Shown: in pieces, positions 16,057 to 22,672 of the stretch | Numbering within the stretch: position 1 is the stretch's first letter | How the letters are laid out: each line of letters begins with the position of its first letter | DNA from: JAKIVR01 sp035933635 | GTDB taxonomy: Archaea > Thermoplasmatota > Thermoplasmata > Lutacidiplasmatales > UBA184 | DNA: 27,197 nucleotides | Assembly (NCBI GenBank): GCA_035933635.1 | Contig: DASYYY010000041.1 | Coordinates: 1-27,197, forward strand | Direction of reading: 5' to 3' | The notes under the pieces: model-generated | What the model was told of the DNA's origin: nothing | The model's database searches: none | Seen by the model: the letters and a program-made list of their open reading frames with translations, nothing else | Made by a program: the position numbers and the translations under genes

Positions 16057-16473
16057 CTACGCCCTCCCCCGTGGACTTTCGGAACGGGGCGCCAGCTGAC
16101 GCCTTTTCGCGGACAAGTATTGAGGCCATCGCCGCATCGGCCGATTTCTCGACGTGCCGCAAGCTCGAGGTCCAGCTGCTGCAGCAGCTGGACCTCCTGG
16201 TCGAGCTCGCTTGGGATCCCCTCCAGATCTGGCGGACTTTCGGAACGCCTGTTCCAGAGCCGCGTCCCCGTGCAGCAGCGTCCACGTCTCCAGATCACGG
16301 GGAGCTGGAGGGCGCACGTGACGCCGGCTGGTGTTCGCGAAGAGCTCATAGACCCGACTGGGCGATGTCCCGAGGAGCCGGGCAATCTGTCTCCAGCTCT
16401 GACCCCTCGCTCGGAGCACAGCTACTCTCAGCAGGTCCTCACGGGCCCACCTGCGGGGACGTCCGAGCGTCAT
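16057..16473 (-). CDS. HTH DNA-binding protein whose second half is repeat cassette B (138 aa)
   Basis: ATG 16473 overlaps the HerA-like ATPase stop as ATGA, making this the last gene of the left-strand operon. Residues 5-48 form a recombinase/sigma-type helix-turn-helix (EDLLRVAVLRARGQSWRQIARLLGTSPSRVYELF, given as LLRVAVLRARGQSWRQIARL then LGTSPSRVYELF). From about residue 76 to 133 the coding sequence is cassette B, and this reading frame is Arg/Ala/Pro-rich and poorly conserved against cassette A. In the other frame the cassette encodes a leucine-rich peptide (IPSELDQEVQLLQQLDLEL), so a frameshift or an insertion that replaced the original C-terminus is likely. Confidence 0.65.
   Translation of the reverse strand: MTLGRPRRWAREDLLRVAVLRARGQSWRQIARLLGTSPSRVYELFANTSRRHVRPPAPRDLETWTLLHGDAALEQAFRKSARSGGDPKRARPGGPAAAAAGPRACGTSRNRPMRRWPQYLSAKRRQLAPRSESPRGRA
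16075..16247 (-). repeat. Repeat cassette B: 173 bp, inverted relative to cassette A, with 30-bp palindrome
   Basis: Read on the minus strand, it begins and ends with CGTTCCGAAAGT (16247-16236 and 16086-16075), again 161 bp apart, and aligns with cassette A without gaps. Bases 16167-16196 are a perfect 30-bp palindrome centred on 16181/16182. Its central CTGCAG replaces CTCGAG of cassette A, so both central bases changed together and symmetry was kept. It forms the 3' half of the HTH gene and lies 290 bp upstream of the serine recombinase start. Confidence 0.85.
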
Positions 16474-18014
16474 GCGACTGCCGGCTCGGCAACGGTCCGG
16501 ATCCGCGCCTTCGCCTCGGGCACCAGGACGTAGCCCTTGTCGACGTTGCGGAGGAAGCCCTGCTCGGCGAGCTTCTTCAACAGGCGGTCCATGTTGTTCC
16601 ACCCGGACCCGCCAGAGAAAATCCCCCACCCGCGCTCCTTGAACTCGCGCATCGTCTCGTTGACGGACTTCCTCTCGTCGAAGTAGCCGATCGCGACCAG
16701 GAGAGCGGCGCGGCCATGGTTCGATTCGCCATCGGCGTCGACCCGCACCTCGCGAACGTGGACGGTCAGGTTCGGCGTCTCGCGAGTGACGTGGAGGTCG
16801 GTGCGCTCACTCTGCTCCCGATCCGACAGGTCGGCGCGGTGGCCCGCGTTCCCCGGCGCGTCCTTGTCCGTAACCATCCCGGCGAGGGGCGGCGCCCCTT
16901 TGATGCGCGTCACCGCGTTCGCCGCGGCGACGTGTGCATTCGCCTCGGCGCGCCGGTGTTCCTCCCCAAACTGCTCAGTCAGCCGGGCGACCCGTTCCTC
17001 CAGGCGTCTGATCTCCTCGTCTCGAGCTGCGATCTGATTCAGGTACTCCTGCTCCTTCTTCGCGTCCACGTTCTCAACCTCCACTCTCGACTCGACGAGT
17101 GGAACGTGAATTGTCCGAGCTCCGTCCTGCGTATGCAGGACAAAGTCGCCGACCGCGAGCGAGCGGATGATCTTCGGCGGAACCTCGAGCGCCTTCGACA
17201 CGCGCCGGATCTCAATGTCGGAGGTTTGCACGCCCTGGAGCAGCAGCGCGAAATTGCGGAGGACCAGCTGGTCGACGCCGGTGAGCGATTGACTGTCGAT
17301 CCACAGGAACAGGTTGAGCTTCGCACCCATGCGCGTCAGGCGGTCCGCGGCGAGCTTCACCGGCGTCGCCCGGTCCGAGGGGACGAACGTGCGGGCCTCG
17401 GGCAGGACCACGATTAGAGGCCGGCCCCGCTTCCCGCCGTCCATGAGCGCGTCGAGCGTGGACGCGATCACGAGCTGCTGCGTTGTCTCCGGCCAGCCCT
17501 CCAGGTCCACGACCGAAAGCCGGTCCGCGAGCGCGACGTTCGAGGCGAGTGGGTGCTCCGCGAGCCAGGGCAGGATCTCCTCGAAGTAGCGCTCGAGCTC
17601 GTAGGTGCGGTCGACCACCCACCCATTCTTCGACTTCTTCCCCGCCGCCACGATCGCGTCGCGGACCTCCTCGAGCGTGCGCGCGCCGCGCGTCGCCCGC
17701 ATCAAGATCGGGCGGTAGACCTTCGGCTTCTCCGCGAGGAAGGTCCACAGCATCGCCTCGACGCCGTGCCAGTCGAGCCTCGGCCGGAAGAACGGGGTCG
17801 ACGGATAGTAGTCGAACGGGATCTCGCCGCGTCCTGTACGAAAGACGAGCACCGCGGCACCGCCGCCCGACGACGCCGCGCGCTCCACGATCGTCCGAAG
17901 CGAGGTCGTCTTCCCCGCCTTCCGCGTTTGGCCGAAGACAGCGAGGTGCCCGATCGGCTCGAGCACGTCCTCCTGGGTCGAGGTATCGGCGCCCAACCAG
18001 ACGCGCGTCACCAT
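16470..18014 (-). CDS. HerA/FtsK-superfamily-like ATPase with coiled coil and winged helix (514 aa)
   Basis: ATG 18014 overlaps the primase-helicase stop (ATGGTGA). Walker A is GQTRKAGKTT (28-37), the GQTxxGKT form of HerA/VirB4/FtsK-like motor proteins. Walker B is PLIVVLPEA (199-207), with Pro where Asp is usual before the catalytic Glu. LRN at 252-254 could supply an arginine finger. A coiled coil follows (about 315-365), then a C-terminal winged-helix-like domain (about 430-505; LLKKLAEQGFLRNVDKGYVLV). Family members pump DNA during segregation, packaging or conjugation. Without relaxase or VirD4 partners I favour segregation or packaging. It is coupled to the replication gene upstream and the HTH gene downstream. 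Confidence 0.78.
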   Translation of the reverse strand: MVTRVWLGADTSTQEDVLEPIGHLAVFGQTRKAGKTTSLRTIVERAASSGGGAAVLVFRTGRGEIPFDYYPSTPFFRPRLDWHGVEAMLWTFLAEKPKVYRPILMRATRGARTLEEVRDAIVAAGKKSKNGWVVDRTYELERYFEEILPWLAEHPLASNVALADRLSVVDLEGWPETTQQLVIASTLDALMDGGKRGRPLIVVLPEARTFVPSDRATPVKLAADRLTRMGAKLNLFLWIDSQSLTGVDQLVLRNFALLLQGVQTSDIEIRRVSKALEVPPKIIRSLAVGDFVLHTQDGARTIHVPLVESRVEVENVDAKKEQEYLNQIAARDEEIRRLEERVARLTEQFGEEHRRAEANAHVAAANAVTRIKGAPPLAGMVTDKDAPGNAGHRADLSDREQSERTDLHVTRETPNLTVHVREVRVDADGESNHGRAALLVAIGYFDERKSVNETMREFKERGWGIFSGGSGWNNMDRLLKKLAEQGFLRNVDKGYVLVPEAKARIRTVAEPAVA

Positions 18015-20323
18015 CGGACTCTCCGGGACACCGGCCCACAATGGTGGGGTGGCTTCGTCGCCGAGGTAGATCCCGCCTGCTGCCCCCAGGGACTACACCG
18101 CTGGCAAGTGCAGTCGCCAGGGGCCTCGTGGGGCGGCCGGCAGTCCGGGCAGTCCTCGCAAGCCCGGTTCGCGTATTCGATTCGGCCGTCGGCCGCTGAT
18201 CCGGAGCTGCTGGCGGCGTCGCCCGGGTGAGCCGACGTCCAGGCCCGCCGTGCCCGGTCGACGCGAGTCGGGGTGCCGAGGTTAGATTCCTCGGGTCGCA
18301 GCCCGTCGGTTACCCTGGGTAACCTTTGTCCGGCACCTGTCGAACTCGACCCGAAATCCTGCGCGTCCCCCTGGGGTACTCCCATCGTACTCCCATGCTC
18401 CCTTGCTGCACCGTCTCCACTGACGTTCGGGTCGGACCCCCCGGGGGATGGGAGTACGATGGGAGGTTGGGAGTACGATGGGAGGTTGGGAGGTGAGTGG
18501 GAGCCATTCCCGGGGGTGTGTGTGAGCTCGGGGGGTCCGGCAGGTGCCGGACGTCCGGACTGAGCCCTAAGTTCCTCGACGAAGGCCTTGGGGAGATTCC
18601 AAACGAGCGCGTGACCGTGCGCCGCGAGCCAGGTGTCCTTCACGCCCAGCTCGCGGCGGAGGAGGGCGAGCCGGCTGGTTGTGACGGATTTCTCCTGCCG
18701 CTCTCTCCTTCGAAGGTTCAGACGGTCACGGACCGTCTTCTGCACGACCCGGTAGATCTCGCGACCGTCGCCCGAGAAGGTCACCACTGGCGACATGACG
18801 TCGAGGACCCCGTCGCGGAGCTCGTCAATCGCTTCCGCCTGGTCCTCGGAGATTTCCACGGCGCGGAGCTCTTTCGCCGAGGACAATGAACCAGTGACGT
18901 CCACGGGGACCATTTGGGCCACCAGGAGCGCTATCGTCAGTAGTTCGGACTCACGGTTCGCCCCCAGCTCACCGGCGACGACGCGGACTCGCTTCTGGAA
19001 GGGATCCGTCCTGGAGAGCGCCTCTAGCGCCTCGGAGGACCACACAGACGCCGCTCGCTTTCCCCACGCCCGAAGCCGAGGGATGATCTCTCCAGTGCTC
19101 GGCCACAGGTTCGCGAGCACGAGCTCGTAGTGAGCTTCGCCGATCGGCTTCGCGGTAGGAATCACGAAGCCGCGACTCTGGAGTGCGGGATCCAGGGCCG
19201 AGCGGAACGTCCCGCACTTGGGCCCGAAGATCGGGAGGATCTCCGGCGCCTTCTCCTTCGCGTTCCAACGAACGTAGGGCGGCCCGTTCCTGCGGTAGCC
19301 GCTCCGCAGCAGCGAGGCCATCACGTCGTCGAGCTCCTCGCCACGCTGGACGTCGACCTCGTCCAGGAGAACGGTGCGCGCGCTCTCCATCACGCGGGCG
19401 AGCGCGCTCGGGCTCACGTTCTCGAGCATGAGCCCGTCGGTCAGCGAGGAGACGAGCGATAGGACGTTCGACTTGCCCGAGGAGAACGCGCCGCCGAACC
19501 AGAGGTAGAACACGGCGGGGAGCGCTCCCGCGCGCACGACCCACGCCTGCATCACGAACAGCGCGCAGATCGTGTAGTGCCACTCTTCGTCGAAGTAGTA
19601 GTGTCGCCGGATGCGGTCGGTGAGATCTTTGAACAGCTGCGGCCCGTCGTCTTCGGAGCTCGAGTCGGAGCCGCTCGCCCCCGGCCTGCGGAACTTCCGC
19701 GCGGCCGACTCGGCGAGCTGGAGCAGCTCGCGGTCCGGGTGGGCGTGGGGATCCGGTAAGTGGCGGTCCCGCCAACTCTTGAGGTCACTCAGAATCTCGG
19801 CGGCGTCCCGGCCCGAGCTCGCAGCGGCGAAACTCATTGAGAGCAGCTTCCCGTGGTGACCTCCCTTGGGGTGCCAGAGCTCGCGGACGTCGGGAGCCTC
19901 GGGGAGCTCGGAGACGGGCGGCAACGGGCGAACCCACGTGTAGGAGGATCCCGAGGGGTGCACGCTCGGGGGAACGACCGCGTACTTGCTCCGCACGTGG
20001 AACTCGATCCTGCCGACCGGGGTCGCCAGGTCGCGCTCGTTCGCCTGGTCCTCGCGCGCGCGGAAGTACCAATGGGCTCCACGGACCGACCGGACGTTCG
20101 GATCGCCGAAGTTGGTTGCCGCCCACGCGGTCGCTTGATCGTCGTTCGTGATCAGGACGGCGACGTCGCCCCGAAGTCCGATCGCCAGGTTGTCGCCGTC
20201 TCGAATCTCGTAGGGCTGGGTGCGCGTGACCCAACCTTTCGGGGGCGGTTCCTTCTGGCGAGCAGGAAGAGGTAGGAGAAAGTAGCCCTTCTCACGAAGG
20301 GACGCGACCGTGTCCGCCGGCAC
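18008..20323 (-). CDS. Replication protein: divergent prim-pol fused to AAA+ helicase (771 aa)
   Basis: N-terminal 1-135 resembles the bifunctional primase/polymerase domain: GYFLLPLPARQKEPPPKGW, NLAIGLRGDVAVLI, RGAHWYFR (His84), RSKYAVVPPSVHPSGSSYTW. The usual catalytic Asp-x-Asp after the LxV strand reads TND (59-61), and the later Asp reads Glu107, so nucleotidyl transfer may be altered. The helicase core has Walker A GGAFSSGKSN (277-286), Walker B VLLDEVD (318-324) and candidate arginine finger Arg384 in ALDPALQSRGF. A winged helix (about 545-600) leads to a Pro/Ser-rich linker and a Cys-rich tail (CEDCPDC, CTCQRC). GTG 20323 is chosen 3 bp after the previous stop. The linker DNA contains iteron-like repeats. 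It is the probable replication initiator of the element. Confidence 0.85.
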   Translation of the reverse strand: MPADTVASLREKGYFLLPLPARQKEPPPKGWVTRTQPYEIRDGDNLAIGLRGDVAVLITNDDQATAWAATNFGDPNVRSVRGAHWYFRAREDQANERDLATPVGRIEFHVRSKYAVVPPSVHPSGSSYTWVRPLPPVSELPEAPDVRELWHPKGGHHGKLLSMSFAAASSGRDAAEILSDLKSWRDRHLPDPHAHPDRELLQLAESAARKFRRPGASGSDSSSEDDGPQLFKDLTDRIRRHYYFDEEWHYTICALFVMQAWVVRAGALPAVFYLWFGGAFSSGKSNVLSLVSSLTDGLMLENVSPSALARVMESARTVLLDEVDVQRGEELDDVMASLLRSGYRRNGPPYVRWNAKEKAPEILPIFGPKCGTFRSALDPALQSRGFVIPTAKPIGEAHYELVLANLWPSTGEIIPRLRAWGKRAASVWSSEALEALSRTDPFQKRVRVVAGELGANRESELLTIALLVAQMVPVDVTGSLSSAKELRAVEISEDQAEAIDELRDGVLDVMSPVVTFSGDGREIYRVVQKTVRDRLNLRRRERQEKSVTTSRLALLRRELGVKDTWLAAHGHALVWNLPKAFVEELRAQSGRPAPAGPPELTHTPGNGSHSPPNLPSYSQPPIVLPSPGGSDPNVSGDGAAREHGSTMGVPQGDAQDFGSSSTGAGQRLPRVTDGLRPEESNLGTPTRVDRARRAWTSAHPGDAASSSGSAADGRIEYANRACEDCPDCRPPHEAPGDCTCQRCSPWGQQAGSTSATKPPHHCGPVSRRVRW
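18308..18488. repeat. Iteron/inverted-repeat cluster, candidate replication origin
   Basis: Three structures lie together. GGTTACCC-T-GGGTAACC is a perfect 8-bp-arm inverted repeat (18308-18324). TCCCATCGTACTCCCAT (18380-18396) has its exact reverse complement at 18448-18464. The 19-bp unit GGAGTACGATGGGAGGTTG is duplicated head to tail (18451-18469, 18470-18488). A 19-bp duplication shifts the reading frame of the overlapping replication gene, so this linker is unlikely to be selected only as protein. Origins inside or beside the initiator gene are common in plasmids. A recombination site is the alternative. Confidence 0.55.
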
Positions 20324-20326
20324 GGT

Positions 20327-20590
20327 TCAGAGAGCGTGACGCTCGAGGACGTGTTCCTCGGCGGCGCGGAGTGTGAGGACCAGGTCGGGTGGCGCCGGAT
20401 CGGGAATCTCTGCGAGCACCGCTGGCTCGATCAGGAGCAGCACGGTGCGGGTGTTGACAGCGTCCACCTCGTGACAGACGAGCTGGATCCTCCCGTCGTC
20501 GGTGAGCCCCTTGTAGACGACCTTGAACGCGCCGGCGAACAGGAGCTTGCCCGAGTCGGTTCCGCGGACCGTCAGATCTGGCGTAGTCAC
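20327..20590 (-). CDS. Small soluble protein upstream of the replication gene (87 aa)
   Basis: GTG 20590 overlaps the previous stop (GTGA). The sequence is beta-rich in its first half (KLLFAGAFKVVYKGLTDDG, RIQLVCHEVDAVNTRTVLLL) and ends helical (LRAAEEHVLERHAL). No motif that I recognise. It ends 3 bp before the primase-helicase start, so it may be a replication accessory or single-strand-binding-like protein, but only position supports that. Confidence 0.68.
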   Translation of the reverse strand: MTTPDLTVRGTDSGKLLFAGAFKVVYKGLTDDGRIQLVCHEVDAVNTRTVLLLIEPAVLAEIPDPAPPDLVLTLRAAEEHVLERHAL

Positions 20591-20790
20591 GCTACTCTCC
20601 GGGGCAGCGGCGCGTTTCGGAACGCCGGGGCGCCAGCGGCCTGAGCCCGGGGCAGCGAACCGAGCTCGAGGTCGTCTATGCACCCAGAGCACGCGCCCGG
20701 CTCAACCCACCAGCACGGGCCCTCGGATCCGTCGGGCAGTGTGACGATGCACGGGCGGCTCTCCGTGCACCCACAACCATCGCAGATCAT
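20587..20790 (-). CDS. Cys-rich zinc-knuckle protein (67 aa)
   Basis: ATG 20790 overlaps the preceding stop (ATGA). Cysteines are arranged CDGCGC near the N-terminus, then another, then GPCWWVEPGACSGC, a pattern (CxxCxC ... CxW ... CxxC) seen in small phage and bacterial zinc-binding proteins of unknown role. The C-terminal 20 residues are Arg/Ala/Pro-rich. The DNA for these contains GGCGTTCCGAAA, which matches the boundary repeat of the 173-bp cassettes. A nucleic-acid-binding accessory protein is likely. Confidence 0.7.
   Translation of the reverse strand: MICDGCGCTESRPCIVTLPDGSEGPCWWVEPGACSGCIDDLELGSLPRAQAAGAPAFRNAPLPRRVA
20615..20626 (-). repeat. Solo copy of the cassette boundary sequence
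   Basis: GGCGTTCCGAAA on the minus strand (20626-20615) equals the first 12 bases at the leading boundary of cassettes A and B including the preceding GG. No second copy lies 161 bp away and no palindrome follows. It might be an empty or vestigial target site, or chance. Confidence 0.35.
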
Positions 20791-20996
20791 GCGAACGCGA
20801 ACTCCTCGAGGACGTGGATGGACCGGGGAACCTCGGCGAGAGGGTACTCCTCTCGGAATCGGCGAACGAGAACGATCAGCTGAACGAGCTCCCTGCCCCT
20901 GGACTCCCACTCCTCGATCAGTGACTCCGGGATGCCGACCAGGTCGTGGACACGCGGCAGGACGACCCTGCCCCCGCGGGCGGCGGCGGCGCTCAT
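20787..20996 (-). CDS. Small helical protein (69 aa)
   Basis: ATG 20996 overlaps the preceding stop (ATGA) and the gene ends ATGA-coupled to the Cys-rich gene. Recognisable only as a compact helical sequence (PESLIEEWESRGRELVQLIV, then LVRRFREEYPLAEVPRSIHV). The long upstream extension of this frame is antisense-like and was not used. Function unknown. Confidence 0.66.
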   Translation of the reverse strand: MSAAAARGGRVVLPRVHDLVGIPESLIEEWESRGRELVQLIVLVRRFREEYPLAEVPRSIHVLEEFAFA

Positions 20997-21202
20997 TCGG
21001 CCTCCAGTGCGAGGGTCCGGCGGACCAAGAACATCGAGTCCCCCTGGCAAACGCGGCAGAGAAACTCTGGCATTTTCGGCGTGGCGGACTTGCTCGCACT
21101 TTCGAGCTTGATCCGCGCCTCTCGACCCGGCAGCTGGGTGAGGAGTCCGGCGAGGTAGGGTGCGAGGTGCCGTTCGCAAAGGTAGTGGCCCTCGTCGCTC
21201 AC
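20993..21202 (-). CDS. Small zinc-ribbon-like protein (69 aa)
   Basis: GTG 21202 is chosen because it overlaps the integrase stop as GTGA. A second in-frame GTG two codons upstream (21208) is possible. A CxxH (YLCERH) near the N-terminus and CxxC (LCRVCQGD) near residue 50 could together bind one zinc ion. Between them lies a basic helix (LPGREARIKLESASKSATPK). Function unknown; probably nucleic-acid-binding. Confidence 0.66.
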   Translation of the reverse strand: MSDEGHYLCERHLAPYLAGLLTQLPGREARIKLESASKSATPKMPEFLCRVCQGDSMFLVRRTLALEAE

Positions 21203-22311
21203 TGGCACTCCTCCGCCGCGGCGAGCGCGAAGGTCAGTTCGGCCAGGCCCGGCTCAGAACGCTTCCGGTCCGGTCGTGCGGTGGAGGACTCCGACCAGTC
21301 CATCACTCTACTGCCAACGTCCGTCGCAGTCTGTACCCTGTTCCTTCTCGATTTCTGGATGGTTCTCACTTCCTTTTTTTGTGCTCCGGTCGTCCTGTCG
21401 TCCAAACGGTTCGGGCGCGGAGCTTTCGGGGCCCCAGGGGACCGAAACCTTCCGCGGTCAGCGGTCCTCACCTCGTCCTCTGCGAGCTCGCGGCGCAGGC
21501 GCTTTGATCGGTAGGCGATGGTCGTCTCGACCTTCTCGTGGCCCAGGATGTAGGCCGCTGACTCGATCGCGACGCCGCGGTCGAGCATGTCGTCGGTCGC
21601 GAAGTGCCGGAGCTTGTGCGGGGAGATCCAGGGAATGCGGGCTTTCTCGCCGGCGACCTTGACGATCTTCCCGATGTAGCCGTGGGAGATCCGCCCGCGG
21701 GGCGTCGTGAACAGCGCGACGTCGTCGCTCGCGATCCGATAGGTATCGAGGTAGGTCTGGAGGCGTGCCGCGGCCTCGGGGTGGAGCGGTACGGTCCGCT
21801 CCTTCTCGCCCTTGCCCCGGCGGATGATCAGAGATGGACCCTTGCGGGTCTGGATGAAGTCAGTGAGGTTCAGGTCGATGATCTCCTGGCGGCGGATTCC
21901 CTTGTCCAGGAGCACCGCGAGCACGGCGCGATTTCTCCCGGACGTCGACGGGTCGCGCCAGGTGAGCGCCCAGAGTCGCTGCGCTTCCTCCCGGCTCGGA
22001 GCCGGGACGTCCGCAACGTGGTGGTGTCGGAACGTCGGGATACGCTCACAGTCGAGTCTCGCGAAACGGATCCACCGGTTTAGCTGGGTCACCCAGAGGT
22101 TGAGCACCGGGGGAGCGCGCCCCGCGGACCTCGCCGCTGCCAGGAACTCGAGAATCGCGGCGCGCGTGAGTCGGTCAGGGTCGAGGTCCAGGCCTCGCTT
22201 TTCGAAGAACCGGAGATAGCGAAGCGACTTGTCGACCGTCCGGGGGGCGAGGCGACCGTCGACTTCTGCCCAGACCTGGTACGCCGACCAGCAGGCAGCT
22301 GGGAGCGTCAT
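21199..22311 (-). CDS. Tyrosine recombinase / integrase (370 aa)
   Basis: ATG 22311 overlaps the preceding stop (ATGA). N-terminal SAM-like core-binding domain at about 10-95 (DKSLRYLRFFEKRG, LNLWVTQLNRWIRF). The catalytic domain has all expected residues: Arg140 (LLDKGIRRQEI), Lys167 (RRGKGEKERTVPL), His232 and Arg235 (PHKLRHFATD), His258 (ILGHEKVETT) and nucleophile Tyr267 (IAYRSKRL). This is the XerA/XerC-like archaeal or plasmid type. About 100 extra residues follow the tyrosine. They are basic and Ser/Pro-rich and contain an A-tract-coded KKE, so the tail is likely disordered. It could integrate the element into the host chromosome or resolve multimers. No tRNA-like attachment site was seen. 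Confidence 0.93.
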   Translation of the reverse strand: MTLPAACWSAYQVWAEVDGRLAPRTVDKSLRYLRFFEKRGLDLDPDRLTRAAILEFLAAARSAGRAPPVLNLWVTQLNRWIRFARLDCERIPTFRHHHVADVPAPSREEAQRLWALTWRDPSTSGRNRAVLAVLLDKGIRRQEIIDLNLTDFIQTRKGPSLIIRRGKGEKERTVPLHPEAAARLQTYLDTYRIASDDVALFTTPRGRISHGYIGKIVKVAGEKARIPWISPHKLRHFATDDMLDRGVAIESAAYILGHEKVETTIAYRSKRLRRELAEDEVRTADRGRFRSPGAPKAPRPNRLDDRTTGAQKKEVRTIQKSRRNRVQTATDVGSRVMDWSESSTARPDRKRSEPGLAELTFALAAAEECQ

Positions 22312-22529
22312 GTGGGCAAGCTCGTCTTCGGCGCGACGTACGGCAGTGCCTCGATGAGGGCGAGCAACGCCGCAACGAGTGTGCTCACAGCGGTGACAGC
22401 GAGAAGCAGCTGGAGCCAGGGCGGACTCCCGCTCGGGGGCGAGATCGCCCGGATGCAAGAGCCGAGAGATACGGCCATGAAGAGCCCGAAGAAGAGGAGC
22501 CAGCGGAGCCGGATCTTGCTCTGAGTCAT
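22308..22529 (-). CDS. Small two-helix membrane protein (73 aa)
   Basis: ATG 22529 overlaps the 48-aa gene stop (ATGA), and its own stop overlaps the integrase start. Basic N-terminus (TQSKIRLRW), helix about 10-29 (LLFFGLFMAVSLGSCIRAIS) and helix about 39-63 (LQLLLAVTAVSTLVAALLAL). Family unknown. An odd neighbour for an integrase, but the coupling is tight. Confidence 0.72.
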   Translation of the reverse strand: MTQSKIRLRWLLFFGLFMAVSLGSCIRAISPPSGSPPWLQLLLAVTAVSTLVAALLALIEALPYVAPKTSLPT

Positions 22530-22672
22530 TCCGGCTCCGGTAGCTCAGGTCGGATCTCGAAACCCGGAACGCCGAACCGCACCAGGCAGGCCCACAGTTG
22601 TCGGGACGAATCGTGGGGGCGACCGGCGAGCTCGTGTCGGCAGGGACGCGGGATTAGTCTGTAGAGCTTCAC
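22526..22672 (-). CDS. Small soluble protein (48 aa)
   Basis: GTG 22672 overlaps the collagen-like protein stop as GTGA, and the stop (22528-22526) overlaps the next start as ATGA, so both ends show translational coupling. The product begins MKLYRLIPRPCRHELAG and ends GFEIRPELPEPE. It has two cysteines and no membrane segment. Too short for family assignment; its reality rests on the double overlap and the non-repetitive composition. Confidence 0.6.
   Translation of the reverse strand: MKLYRLIPRPCRHELAGRPHDSSRQLWACLVRFGVPGFEIRPELPEPE

Noticed and set aside
15786..16385. N-terminal extension of the serine recombinase through cassette B
   Set aside because: The frame is open, but the segment between the cassette and ATG 15785 has no protein-like character, and resolvase domains normally start about 10 residues before YLRVS.
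18272..18296. tRNA T-arm-like hairpin (CGAGG-TTAGATT-CCTCG)
   Set aside because: The loop lacks the invariant C56, and no anticodon or acceptor stem can be built around it; it is inside the replication gene linker.
16470..20323. Conjugation module reading of the HerA-like ATPase and its neighbours
   Set aside because: No relaxase, coupling protein or VirB-like set recognised; the ATPase is coupled to replication genes.
21371..21380. T-tract on the plus strand as an archaeal terminator
   Set aside because: Genes here run on the minus strand and the tract is within the integrase C-terminal coding region, so it would read as an A-tract.
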